The notes under the pieces were generated by a model. The model worked only from the letters and a program-made list of their open reading frames with translations. It had not been told where the DNA came from and made no database searches. A program made the position numbers and the translations under genes. 64,000 bases of DNA. Origin: Macrotrachela quadricornifera. Its lineage: Eukaryota; Rotifera; Eurotatoria; Philodinida; Philodinidae. Where the stretch lies: the NCBI GenBank assembly GCA_022393335.1, contig JAJEKB010021880.1, positions 2,740,806-2,804,805 on the forward strand, written 5' to 3'. Shown in pieces: positions 10,925 to 22,564 of this stretch (its first letter is position 1; the number at the start of each line of letters is the position of its first letter).

Positions 10925-12320
10925 ACTTTTTTTTACATAGAAGAAAGAACAAAATCGCATGTTTAAAAAAAAGAATTTCTCCCGTCTAGTTTGTAGCAGT
11001 ATTGAATGTAAGTCAAAAGGAACGCAAAAAGAGTAAGAAGAAATTCAGACAAGTTTGCATAAATATTAATATTTCTTTATTTTATTTCTAACACATAACG
11101 TCTAACTTTGTTAAAGAAGGCATTGCACTTCGAAACATCAGTTATTAGTTTATATTATATAATAATTGTGAACAGTAATTTTATTTTTATCAATTGTATT
11201 AAGTAATCAGGTAATTAGAATTTATTGTTTTATTTTATTAAATAATGCTAATTCTTATTCCACTCCTATCAAATAATTAAGAGAGCTTCCATGACAGGAC
11301 CGAGGATCATCCTAGTATATGAGGCATTGGTCAAAATTTTAATTTTTGATTTGATGTTCTCATCTTGTTCAGCATCATCTAAAACCCCTAAACCCAAATT
11401 TTTCGCGCATTTAATTGAACTGGTAAAAAGTTAGCTTGATTTTATTATCGAACACTCACAATAATATTTGGAGGATATGACCAAAACTCATTTCCTTAAA
11501 TTTGAGTCTTTTAAGACAACAAAAAATTAAATAAATATATACTGTAATATATCAGGAGATAGAGAATCAAATGCTGAACAAAATGAGCTATTTACATATT
11601 ATATTTTAGAGCGCCAATCTAGAGTTATTAGACAAATACTGTCAATGCTTGGTCATTTTCAAGTAAAAAACTGTGTCAGTTTTTTTTACAGTATATCGAT
11701 TGATATTCAGTCATTTTATGAGACTCCAGACTGATTTTTACATATATTGTGCAGCGTTTTCTTCTCTACAAAATGATTAAAAAAATCTTTAAAAAAAATG
11801 GTACCCTCGAGGCGAAAAATGGCTCATATTACTCTCATATTCGATGTTTTTTGATGATTTTAGGAGATTTTTTGATATTTTCATTATCATAATACAATTA
11901 CATATCAAAATGAATATGTTATTCTCTTTCTCGTAGAGAAGAGTTTTTCAAGAATAAATTGTTTGTTTGATTGCCTGTGTATCCACACAAGGTCAAAAAA
12001 ACATTCTATTGAGATTTTCTATAAAGCTTCACTAAAGGGTAATCTGGACCGAGGAACTTGAATCTGACTTCGGTTTTTTTTAATTTTATAAATGAATAGC
12101 TTGGCGGTAGTTTAGGAACACAATTTCTACGAGAAAGAGCTGAGCGAGTCTTTAGACGTGCATTACTTGTTTATATAATATACATTTTAATTTTAGAAAG
12201 AGGAAGAGATAATAATTTATACTTAAAATGAATAATACCATCTTCTTCAAACGAAATGAACCCGAAGACATTTCAAAACATACTGTTTCTCATTCACCAT
12301 CCCCATTTCGACCAGTAAGA
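10925..12320. other. Non-coding stretch with old repeat debris
   Basis: No gene is recognised. A short inverted pair, 'ctctttctcgtaga' near 11932 and 'tctacgagaaagag' near 12127, brackets about 200 bp that include a diverged copy of the repeat seen at 880-1130. Confidence 0.4.
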
Positions 12321-12328
12321 CTTCCAGT

Positions 12329-12970
12329 TTGAAAGAATTTCTTGGAATAAGAAGAAAACAATATAGTGTAGTATTTATTCTTCAATTGTATGTGAAAAAT
12401 ACTATTTTAGATTATTGTCAGAACGCCATTCTGAAGAGTAACTTCATACGCAGATTTTGGCGACATATGTCTGATTACGTCACTTTACTAATTACCGTTT
12501 TTACTATTTCGGTCTTTACACATATATCCTTGCAGTATGAACTTGCCCACTGTCGCCAAACAAGACATCAACCCTTTTATGCAGGCTGGTTCACAGCTGG
12601 TTGACCCTATGTAGCTGGATGGGGATTCATTAAATATGGTCTACCACAAATTTTGTTATGGCTTGGATTTGGACCTCTAGGTGTACTACCTCATTCTATC
12701 GCTGCATGGATTCAATCAGTATATGGAATATCGAGTTTATTCTCTTTGTTACAATCAATTGGAGCACAAGGTGGTGTGTCTAGTCCCACTTCAAAATGGA
12801 TCGGACTGGGATCACTACTGCAGACAATCAAGGATTGGTTTTATGGTGATGATGACTATGTTCGTAAATGTGTTAATTACTATGAATCAGTATTAACTTA
12901 TCTGAATATAATAGATCTTGTTTTAGTCGTTTGTTTTACGTTGTACTGGCCTAACATGCGCCGAATATGA
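12329..12970 (+). pseudogene. ISG12/IFI6-like (6-16 family) gene with in-frame TGA
   Basis: The downstream part, 12605-12970, encodes a glycine- and alanine-rich hydrophobic segment with 'GFGPLGV', 'HSIAAWIQS' and 'LLQSIGAQGG'. These match the order of the interferon-inducible 6-16/ISG12 family core. Family members are small membrane proteins linked to mitochondria and apoptosis in vertebrates, and are expanded in some invertebrates. The C-terminus adds a further hydrophobic helix and ends 'WPNMRRI'. In the same frame, 12329-12601 is open but separated by TGA at 12602-12604. Either this is a nonsense mutation, or the real 3' exon starts after an acceptor ending at 12614 ('tatgtag') and the upstream exon was not found. 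Start and exon structure are unresolved. Confidence 0.5.
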
Positions 12971-13094
12971 AACAACTTACTTTTCCACTAACTGAACATT
13001 TTCATCGCTCACTCAAATTTTTTTTAGTCTAATGTAATAAATATAAAGATCATGATTTTTAGAATAGTTATAGATTAATTTATTCAACTACTTA

Positions 13095-14756
13095 GGGCAT
13101 ACTAAAAGTAGTGAGAGAGGTACTTATTTCCCTTAAGCAGAAGTCTAAAAAAATTTCTTTTTTTACCAATAGATAGAACGTGTTTCGCTCTATCTTTCTA
13201 TGCTATTTGAGATAATTCCTCGCCTTCTACGAAGTTAGTGAAATTTCGACAAAACTTTTTTGCGTACAACTGTGGTATCAGAAGCTTATATTTTCATTTA
13301 TACATCGTTCATTTCGTTCTTTTTCGTTCTTTTCATTCGTTTCTCCGTATCATTTCTTACAACCTGCTTCCACATATTTTACTGTGTAACGGTATTCGTC
13401 GAAAAGAAAAGAAAACATACACAAAAATGAATTTGGTGATTATTTCATTAAATGTTCAAAGTAATTACCATGATTATCTACACACAACCGCATCCTTTCT
13501 ACCCATTTCTTGAAAGACTTTTTGTACTCACCTGGATTTACGAAGTTCATGAAATCGATCACAGCATCATGTAATGATTCTGAATCCTCTTGATTGGTCA
13601 GATTATCTTTGATCAATTCGAATAGCCAGAAGTCACAAGATGGCAAATCTGGAGAACTAGGTAGATGTGGTATTATTGTAAGGCCTTCAGATTCAAGATA
13701 ATCAGATACATCTTTATGCACATGTCGTTTACCATTGTCATAATGAATTTTGATACCACGAGTCCCATACGAAGCTCTTTAACGTTTAATCTGGTCGATC
13801 AGAGGTCGTAAACACTGGTTGGTGTAATAATGATGGTTAACAATCTGACCACGCTGGATGCGATGGATTAACATAGGTCCGGTCGATTTGAAAAAGATCG
13901 AAAACAAGGCTTTTGATACAAACCGACTTCCTCAAACAACAGTAGGTGGAGGATCTCGTATACCTATTCATGCTTCGTTTGATATCTTTCGATCGACCTG
14001 TTTGTGACGAAACTAGGACTCATCGCTAGTAATTTGTATCGCATAAATGCTACGTTCCCTGGTGAAATTTCGCTAAACTATGCTTGCATATTCAAACTCA
14101 TTCAGCTCGTTGAAGATCGGTAAGATCGATGAAAAGACGGACCTGTTCGATATTTTCAGTTGTTGTTCCAGTGATGGGTCTATCAGGTTAGACTTTTTCT
14201 TCAATTTCTTCTCGATCATGACGAAATAATTTTGACCAGTGTTCGACTTTGTTTAGACCAAGGTCTTCATTTACCATAAACAGAATTCAATTCATCATGG
14301 ATAACGCTTGATGGAATGCTAAGTGCAGTACGCACTTTTATGTAAAAGCGAAGGTTTTCAATAGTCATCGGAAGTCAAAGAGGAGAGGAGAAGAAAAGGA
14401 AAAAAGAAAATATATGATGATCAGTTATAATGCAGATAATGACTCAGACGCATTCCTTCTTATGTATATATGGAAGCAAGTTGTAAAAAATTATAAGAAA
14501 ATAATGAAAAAAGAAAAAAAACACAGAAAAAACGAAAAAGAATGATGTATAGACAAAAATATAAGCTTCTGCTATCACAGTTGTATGCAAAAAAAGTTTT
14601 GTCGAAATTTCACTAACTTCGTAGAAGGCGAGGAATTATCTCAAATAGCATAGAAAGATAGAGCGAAACACGTTCTATCTATTGGTAAAAAAAGAAATTT
14701 TTTTAGACTTCTGTTTAAGGGAAAAAAGTACCTCTCTCACTACTTTTTGTATGCCC
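13095..14756. mobile_element. mariner element with long terminal inverted repeats and TA target duplication
   Basis: The left end GGGCATACTAAAAGTAGTGAG at 13095 is mirrored at the right end finishing at 14756, and TA flanks both ends (13093-13094, 14757-14758). The inverted repeats run roughly 290 bp inward with high identity, far longer than the ~30 bp of classic mariners. The interior carries a decayed D34D transposase on the minus strand. Related ends occur at 31086-32031 and near 59658. Confidence 0.85.
13440..14368 (-). pseudogene. mariner D34D transposase relic
   Basis: Reading leftward from an ATG at 14368, the frames give a mariner-like N-terminus, then 'DES*FRHKQ' and 'DPPPTVV', then 'GPMLIHRIQRGQIV', 'HYDNGKRHVH' and 'SPDLPSCDFWLF'. 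The second and third acidic residues are separated by 34 residues (D34D). Several stops replace expected tryptophans (after DES and after NEA). There is also a TAA near 13780 and frame changes in the N-terminal third. It is inactive. Only the last 93 codons (13721-13440) remain as one open frame. Confidence 0.85.
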
Positions 14757-14812
14757 TAAGCACTAAGAGTAGGTGGTTCTTCATGCATATTTTCATTTCA
14801 CATAAGAAAATA

Positions 14813-14886
14813 TCAAATAAATCTATTCGATAGTCATTCGTGAGTACAAATAAATCTATTCGATAGTCATTCGTGAGTACAAATAA
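14813..14886. repeat. Two exact copies of a 33-bp direct repeat
   Basis: The 33-bp unit beginning 'aaataaatctattcgatagt' occurs twice in perfect tandem and starts a third time before diverging. Function unknown; recent slippage is likely. Confidence 0.85.
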
Positions 14887-15321
14887 ATATGTTGCATCTA
14901 ATAAATGAGATTTGATTAATAATCACAATTTGAATCTCTATATCTCTGTAGTGGACATGCACAACCTTGTCATAAAGAAACGAAGATTGTTGTTATAATA
15001 TGCAATTTTCAACAGCATATCCTCAGTATGGACCAAGCTTCGTAGTGATGTGTGCCAGATATATAGGTAAATATAGGAAATTCTAAAGAGAAATTTAATA
15101 GGATGTCAATAAAAATATAGAAAAAATGTAGGATGGTTGTTTTTGCTGCAAGAGACTTTTCAAGAGATTAAATATATATTAATGAGTTTTAAAATCAACA
15201 ATAGATCATAATCGAACGATCAGAAAATCAAAATGAGAGCATTTTACAATTCTGTAAAGGAAGATTCAATAAAATTTAATTCAAAGAAAAGATAAAAAAA
15301 TATTAAATAGAAATAGCAAAA

Positions 15322-16464
15322 ATGTAAGATGCACGGAAATCAAAGTTGCAATGAAAACTTTTCTTTTGATTTTCATACACCATTCAATAGAGAATTTCAA
15401 GGCGGTCAAGAATATGTGGGTCTTGCGCTTTCTTAAACCTTTTTTCCAGTCGTAAAATCGAAAGAAACTCGGCAGGTTCGAAAACAGATAATTTGACAAC
15501 TTTTCATAGATTCATTTTTTTAAAATTCTGTTACAAGATAGAATCTTCTAACTTAGTTTTTCTGATTCACCATCGAAAACTGAATAGGAAACTGGTTTTA
15601 AACCATTTTTAGAACAAAGCATTAGCTTATAAAATAATTTCTCGAGACCCATGCTCAAAAATCGGAACTTAATTTTGCAAGTCTATGACAAGTTTTTTAA
15701 GAAATGTTAGAGGCAATATTTCTACGTGATTAGATCAACTAGATGCGTAGCTTCAAAGTTACGAAGGGGTTTTTCAAAAAATCCTTTTCGTTGTTGAGAA
15801 AAATCGACCTCCAGAAACTTCTTGAAAATCTTCCAAAAATCCTCTAAAGATCTGAAGAGTATGTCTGTTAGATTGGGCATGGATTTTAACCTATTTGAGT
15901 ATATTTTGACCATGTTGGGAAGGAACACAAAAAAAAGCCAAAAATCACCTGGCCGATTTTGAGATATTCTCAGTAAAATCGATTTTTCTCAAAAACGAAA
16001 AGGATTTTTTGAAAAACCCCTTCGTAACTTTGAAGCTACGCATCTAGTTGATCTAATCACGTAGAAATATTGCCTCTAACATTTCTTAAAAAACTTGTCA
16101 TAGACTTGCAAAATTAAGTTCCGATTTTTGAGCATGGGTTTCGAGAAATTATTTTGTAAGCCAATGCCTTGTTCTAAAAATGGTTTAAAACCAGTTTCCT
16201 ATTCAGTTTTCGATGGTGAATCAGAAAAACTATGTTAGAAGATTCTATCTTGTAACAGAATTTTAAACAAATGAATCTATTAAAAGTTGTCAAATTATCT
16301 GTTTTCGAACCTGCCGAGTTTCTTTCGATTTTACGACTGGAAAAAAGGTTTAAGAAAGCGCAAGACCCACATATTCTTGACCGCCTTGAAATTCTCTATT
16401 GAATGGTGTATGAAAATCAAAAGAAAAGTTTTCATTGCAACTTTGATTTCCGTGCATCTTACAT
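15322..16464. repeat. Large fold-back inverted repeat (487-bp arms, ~170-bp loop)
   Basis: Arms 15322-15808 and 15979-16464 are reverse complements with only scattered substitutions (about 95-97% identity by eye). As a result the same hypothetical peptide is open on both strands (15281-15499 minus and 16287-16517 plus). I see no transposase and no recognisable target duplication. It could be a fold-back transposon or an inverted segmental duplication. Confidence 0.9.
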
Positions 16465-16469
16465 GTCAC

Positions 16470-18270
16470 AATATTTACCGTTATGTGTCACAGAAGTCTA
16501 CATTTCAGAAATATTGAGATAATACTGTAAGATAGTTTTTGTTCCGGAAACAAATATCGCCATTCGATTCAGCATGATGAATTACTCCATTTCAAATGGT
16601 TTTCTGGTTGATTCAAGGTTACTGGACTGAAATCAGTGGTCTCAAGAAACTCTTAGCACTCTTCAACAGAACAAGCTAGAGAGATCGGCCTTTTGTAGAC
16701 TGAAAGAGAACAATTTTTTCTACCCACAGATAAATTAATAAATAGGGTTAAGTAGAGAAATGTCCATGGAAAATGTACTTGATTAGTGCATTATGAGATA
16801 TCGACTTTTTAGCGAATTTTTTCTATAGCAGTCCATCCATTTGGGTGTGGATGTGAGTATAGCTATTATAAACATTTACGTTTCAACTACGAAGTTCATC
16901 AGATGACTTAGAATTCTAAATGATTAATGATTAATCACAAGAATTAATTTTGTCACATATAAATCTAAAAGATGTATATGGAAAACAATCTGTTCATAAT
17001 AATGAGTAGAGCTACCATATACGTTTTTCACAATGCTTTAATTATCTTATTGAGACAATCTACCATGAGCGTTTTCAAACTTGCTTAAGGGTCTTATCCA
17101 ATGTCTTAATTAATCTGAATTCGAAAATCCAAATCAGTATTCGATTTTTCATTGTTACCTATAATAATTAATAGAAAGCTGTAAAAACGGTAGTTAAGAC
17201 TAGCTATCATAATCTATATTTCACTACAGTCATGCAGATCGTCAGATGGTAATTAACCTGCATGATGAAAATTAATCATAAGATCAATTTGTAAATAATA
17301 TAGAACAAATCTGTATTGACAATTATATTCATAGGTCTGAAACTGGACAATGAATTAAATATATTGCGGAACGACATTGAATTTGTGACCCTTATTGAAT
17401 TGATGAGCAATTTTATCAGCATGTTTTGGCGATGTAACAATGATATGTCGAAATAAATAGTTTGATACTTTTAAATAATTAAATTTATTATTTGTTTTGG
17501 TTTTGATTTTGATTGATGTAATGAGTTATCATCTTTTGTCTTTTTTCTTCTAGATTATGTTAACATAATAAATATTAGTGTTATCGTTAATTTAAGCAAC
17601 TTTTTTATTGGAAATTTTAGCTGATTGAAAAGGTAGTAATTGTAAAAATTATTACACTTTGATATGAATAGTATGTTTTGTACTTCAATTTTGATTGCAC
17701 ACTGTGTATAGCTTATAAATGTTTCGTGTATATTATTGTCTTGTTTGGATTAAAAGTAAAAGAAGAACGAAGAAAAAAAAAATAGTAAAATATTGGGATG
17801 AGTATTGAAACGAATCAACTATACTGATTATAGAAAATTGTGATAAATCCCTCGATTTTCATCACATAGATTGATTAAACTATGACTTTGGACTCAAAAG
17901 CTATTGATCGCTTACACTGTTAGAAGCCAAATGAGATTTAAATCCAATCAAAAGCTGTTCATGTCATAGATCTGATGTTATCTGCATTTCGAATTCATTC
18001 TTAAAATTCCTATTGAAGTAAAATGAAACATTGAATATTGATCTTTATTGCGATTTTTTTCTTAAATAGAACTATTTCTCGGTATCATTGCATTGTATAC
18101 TGCATACGATTCTTTCTTTCTTATTTGATATTAGATTCGAATCTGGATTTGTTCTCACCATAGAAAATACTTTCTTATTGTTCTTTGATTTTCGTTTTAT
18201 CTATCGCTTAAAAGGACAAACATCTAGTAGAAATCGCATTAATTTGATATCTGATTCTCATATTCGGAGT
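16470..18270. other. Non-coding stretch, no gene seen
   Basis: AT-rich intergenic DNA between the fold-back repeat and the TIL-domain gene. No open frame with coding character is present. Confidence 0.5.
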
Positions 18271-18936
18271 ATGGCCTCGATTTTGTATACGTTTATCTTA
18301 CTGTTATTTCTGCACATTATTGTTGCTCAAAAAACAGGTAAATTATTTCAAAAATAAATTGAATAAATATCAATATCCATAGTAGTGAACGAATGTGGTG
18401 ACAATGAAAAACACACTTGTGGTCCAGTATGTATTGAAACATGTAATTACAAGCCTGAATTTTGTGTGAAAATATGTAGGTTTGGTTGTTTTTGCAAAGA
18501 AGGATATGTGCGAGAGTCAAATGTTACCGGAAGTTCTTGTGTTAAACGTGAAGAATGCAAACAAACTGATATTCACAAGTGTGGTGAAAACGAGGAGTAT
18601 GTAGAATGTGGTTCTACATGTCCACCGAAGTGTGAAGATTGGTCCTATCCACTTCCGAAACAACCCAAACTATGTTCCAAAGTGTGTGTTGAAGGCTGTT
18701 TCTGTAAAGAAGGCTTGTATCGCTCAAAGGATGGCACATGTGTCAAGCGTCAAGCGTGTTGTGGTGACAATGAGGCATTTACAGATTGTGGTTCAACGTG
18801 TGTGGAAACTTGCCACAATAAACCCGAGATTTGTACTGAATGATGCGTTGCCGGCTGCTTCTGTCATCAGGATTACATACGTGCAAATAACAGCACCGGT
18901 AGTTCCTGTATTCACCGTAGCCAATGTCCAAAATGA
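18271..18936 (+). pseudogene. Secreted three-TIL-domain protease-inhibitor-like protein, interrupted by TGA
   Basis: Exon 1 is 18271-18337 (ATG, 22 residues plus one base) and encodes a signal peptide with core 'FILLLFLHIIVA'. A 45-bp intron (18338-18382) joins in phase to exon 2. Exon 2 encodes trypsin-inhibitor-like (TIL) cysteine-rich modules: about residues 26-75, about 80-140, and a third starting 'CGDNEAFTDCGSTC'. Each carries the 'GCFC' motif. TIL modules typically inhibit serine proteases or occur in secreted matrix proteins. The third module is cut by TGA at 18841-18843. The frame then continues as 'CVAGCFCHQDYI' to a TGA at 18934-18936, completing the module. The stop replaces a Val/Ile position of the other two modules, so it looks like a recent nonsense change. 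The product may be truncated to two and a half domains. Confidence 0.8.
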
Positions 18937-18949
18937 GAATAAATGAACT

Positions 18950-19920
18950 CATTAATGCAAAGATACTTAAATCGTTACATATATTTCAATTCAATAAGAT
19001 AAAAAAAATAAAATATCTTTAAAAATTTGTCCAAATAGTTTTGTGAGAACAGATCTGAAACACTCCATAAGAGAGATAGATCAGCTTATGAGAAAACGTC
19101 TCGATGTAGTAAAAAGCTTTTGGACTCGTTCTGCAGGCTTTAATGAGTAGTGAAATATCCTAAGTTGGCCCATTCCCTTATTGGTTCGGGATGGAATTAT
19201 TGATGATTAACTGATTTTTTTCGAGTTATGGCTTCTTGACAACAGGAATAGCGAATTAATGGATTGCGATCCGGAATTTTAATTATAACGAAGTCTTGTG
19301 AATACTAAAATATCCTGACAATTTTAAGAAGAACAACGGACGTATCCTTCCTGAGGCATCGAATTTTCAATAAAACGACTATTTCTCGCACCCAATTAAA
19401 ATTTATTTAGAATACGATCTTTTCTTGAAAATTCAATAACTCAAGGAGAATATATTTGTTCTGTCTAAAACTTTTAGGATATTTTAGGGCTCATAAGATC
19501 TCGTTATGACTAAAATTTCAGATGGAAGTGCGATACGGGAGTGAATCAATTTACGGTATCTTATATCACATCATACTCTCTATACGCGTCCCTTTTGTGT
19601 GTCGCTAAGAAGAATAAACAATACCCTAGTTTCATTGTTTTTTTCTGACACATTACGACATAACAAAATTGATATATTGCACAAGCACTTGCAAACAAAG
19701 TGTAGATCCTTGATAATCAGTAAAAATATGATTGTTTCATTTAATAATAATGGAGTGCCGAAATGATCAGTGCCAACTACTCTGTCGTTTTTCTCGTTTG
19801 AGAAATTACGATGGCCTCTTTTTTTTTCTTTGTATTTTATTCAAATATATGCAGACTAGAGGCCCCTGTGAAAAGCTAGACTTAAGGGGGAAAAGTGAGA
19901 CACGTGGAATGCGTGCTCCA
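18950..19920. other. Non-coding stretch, no gene seen
   Basis: Intergenic DNA after the TIL-domain gene with no recognised feature. Confidence 0.45.
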
Positions 19921-19924
19921 GCTG

Positions 19925-20252
19925 TATCTCCTCATACCTTCGCTGTGCTCCCCTGTGTTCTCTCTGTATTCCCCTGTACTCTCATTGCACTTCTCTATAC
20001 GTTTACTGTATTTTCCTATGTTCTCACTGTATTTGTCTGTACCTTCACTGTCCTTTCCTGTATTTCTCTATAACTTCACTGTACTTCTTTGTATCGCCGC
20101 TGTGTTTGTCTATACATTCGCTGTACTTTCCTAGGTTTTCACTGTATTTTCCTGTACCTACACTTTACTTTCCTATACCTCCACTGCACTTCCCTATATT
20201 TCCACTGTACTTCTCTATATCTCTACTGTACTTTCCTGTACCTCCTTGCACT
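19925..20252 (+). repeat. 21-bp pyrimidine-rich minisatellite (~15 units)
   Basis: Units of 21 bp with consensus near 'tttcctgtacctccactgtac' run head to tail. The unit length is a multiple of three, so all plus-strand frames stay open, giving heptad peptides such as 'LYFPIPP' and 'LHFPIFP'. There is no plausible start, splice context or domain, so I treat the open frames as a by-product of the repeat. Confidence 0.8.
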
Positions 20253-20639
20253 CCGAAAGTCTCTCGTTTTCACTCTTGGTTGAACTTTAATATCATAGGA
20301 AAAACTAATTTAACCCCTTCGCGGACGAATTTTACACAGGATACGTTCTTTTGGAAATGAAAACTAATGATCACATACTTCAAAATTCCCTCTTGGAGAT
20401 ACAGATAAACTGTGTTACTTAATCTCGGATAACTGTGAATTCATTTCATCTATACAGTATCATTCTTCTTTCTACCAGATTCATTGATCTTAGTTTATCA
20501 TAATTCTGCAACTGAAAACAAAAAAGTAGTACATATTTACATCAGCATCTTCGAAAGGGTTAATGCACATAAGAAAAACTTTCGTGAGTGTAATATATAA
20601 TATAGATGACTGACATATGCGTATGCATAATAAATGGAC

Positions 20640-20910
20640 ATATACGAAATGTATACATAATACATGTATACTTTGTTTTGATTCTCAGACCAATCATATA
20701 AGGTTTTCGTACTGAAAAGTTTGTCTATTACAATATAGATAGATATATATTATAGAATAACTCTAATAACATAGATCGCAGGAAATGTACATAGATGGTC
20801 ATTTCATATATATATATACGTATATGTATATTTCTTTTTCGCGTTCTGTGACCAATCAGATAAAAGTTCCCGAACTGAAAGTTTGTCTATTATAATATAG
20901 ATAGGACAAA
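20640..20910. repeat. Two diverged copies of a ~55-bp repeat with a palindromic tail
   Basis: 'accaatca(t/g)ataa', a short variable part and 'tgtctatta(c/t)aatatagatag' occur at about 20691-20743 and 20851-20904. The tail 'tctattataatataga' is nearly self-complementary. TA-rich simple sequence precedes each copy. They may be ends of a small mobile element. Confidence 0.55.
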
Positions 20911-21775
20911 TAATGTGAACATCATATGATGTTTGGTTTCCATTAGCACTAATTTACAACAATAGACGTCCTTTGAAAAAGCAGACATGAATCATTAACA
21001 ACGACTTGAATGAAGACGAAAGAGTCCTTGAAGTCATTTTTAGTTTTCAGATGGATACTAAAAGAAAAGAACAGAATGAAACTCATTTCAGACTTCAATG
21101 AAATAGAATTAATGTGGTGCCGTAAGAAGGCAACTATTTAATAAAGTAATGAAGACGATGAATGTACAAAAAAATGTGATCATTAGTGTCCGAAGTTTAA
21201 AGTCACGAAAAAGAGTGCATTCTCTTGAGATAATCATAAAAGAAGCTCTAACATTTTGTGTTTAATGTTTATCAGTGTTGGTGAAGCAATTCCCTTCACT
21301 TAAGTTCTTTTGTCAAGTGTCAGGTCTGGGCAATTCAAGTTGTTGTAAGACAAAAATGTTGAATAGATATTCTCCAAATTCTACTAAACTGAAGTGTAAA
21401 AGCGAGTATTACCTCAATGTTCAGCATAGTCGGGAACCTATGTTTTTATACAAATTAGAGGCGAACTGGGCTAAAAAGCCTGTTTTTCTCGGAGGTTTAT
21501 AGGATCCTGACGTGTGAGGTCAAAAAAGTCTGTGGTTGATGTGATTTTGTAGAGAAAATCTTAGAGTACACAATCGATGATTTTCAATCAAAAAGTAACT
21601 AAAACTTTCCGAAACGACACCATGATTTTCCAGGAATCTTTCTTGAAACTGAATTTCACCGTTGCTTTTCAAGTTGTTCTGCTTTATATTTTGAAATCGA
21701 TAGTAAATATTTATTCTTGAAGACAATAGAAGCTTTCAAAACAACAGCATGAATGAATATGAGCTGAATGAGTTT
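20910..21775. other. Non-coding stretch, no gene seen
   Basis: No recognised coding sequence. The 75-codon frame at 21275-21502 has no supporting context. Confidence 0.4.
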
Positions 21776-22411
21776 TTAATTGATCCGACAAGGAGTTTGT
21801 CGTGCTTCGGCTGTGCCAGTGACCAAATCGATTTGTCCTTGAGCACATTGATTCTTACTCAAATTAATTATACCTCGAACAAACAAGAATGGATTGCCTG
21901 GAATACGTGGTAAACTACCTGGTACATAGAATGATACTCTCTCTGGAGTAAGTGAGACAAAACCTGTCTGTTGTTGCAATGCATGAGATGCTTCTTGACA
22001 TGAGTTAAACTTGAGTTTATTGTTAGCAAAATAGATGGGCTCTTTATTTTCTGTCCAAACATCATTGAAGATAAGTGAATCATTTCGAACTGTGATCTGT
22101 TCGAAATGTCGAACACGTAACCAATCCAATATGTAGGTGAAATCAACGCGAAATGAGACACCTTGACTCCATGAATTTAGAGAACCAGTAATGAAATGAA
22201 TGCGTGAGTTAAAAGTCGACTCATCAATGCTGTTGCGTCTGATAAATTCACGTTTCCATTGAATCAGGGCATTGTTCGTTTGTAAGTTCGGCGATGAATT
22301 AATTGGATAATCAGGTGTTTTGCTCAGGAATGGACATGTGTCCTCGGATGACTGAACGACAGACACCTGTACCAGAACAGCAAGAATCAATACGAAGAAA
22401 ATCATGGTCAT
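21776..22411 (-). CDS. Secreted protein of unknown family (211 aa)
   Basis: I chose the ATG at 22411 because the protein then begins with a signal peptide (core 'IFFVLILAVLVQVSVVQ'). A TATA-like 'ttatatag' lies about 70 bp upstream, at 22479-22486. The open frame continues upstream to 22564, but that part reads like 5' leader. The mature protein has four cysteines (in 'TCPF', 'SCQEA', 'QCAQG' and 'TPCR'), potential N-glycosylation sites (NSS, NDS, NLS) and no further hydrophobic segment, so it is probably soluble and secreted. No introns are needed. I do not recognise the family. Confidence 0.65.
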   Translation of the reverse strand: MTMIFFVLILAVLVQVSVVQSSEDTCPFLSKTPDYPINSSPNLQTNNALIQWKREFIRRNSIDESTFNSRIHFITGSLNSWSQGVSFRVDFTYILDWLRVRHFEQITVRNDSLIFNDVWTENKEPIYFANNKLKFNSCQEASHALQQQTGFVSLTPERVSFYVPGSLPRIPGNPFLFVRGIINLSKNQCAQGQIDLVTGTAEARQTPCRIN

Positions 22412-22478
22412 ACGATGGTCTCTGTTGATATTTTTTAACGTCGATTTCTGAAAACGAATCGAAAAAAAGCAGAGGCCG

Positions 22479-22488
22479 ACTATATAAC
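22479..22488 (-). promoter_or_regulatory. Possible TATA box for the secreted protein gene
   Basis: On the minus strand 'gttatatagt' lies 68-77 bp upstream of the chosen ATG (22411). This allows a start site about 25-30 bp downstream and a short leader. It is inference from position only. Confidence 0.35.
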
Positions 22489-22564
22489 ATTGGCAGCTGA
22501 GTAACTTTCTCATGTGTAGGCAAAATAAATCAACGATAAAGGCCCATTTTATTTTTTTTAACAA

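Noticed and set aside
15281..15499. Hypothetical peptide duplicated at 16287-16517
   Set aside because: The two copies are mirror images from the fold-back arms. No start context, partner exon or domain supports a gene.
15722..15928. 68-codon frame in the loop of the fold-back repeat
   Set aside because: Partly arm sequence, with no motif.
22412..22564. Upstream extension of the secreted-protein frame
   Set aside because: Using it would bury the signal peptide, and the TATA-like site suggests transcription starts inside this stretch.
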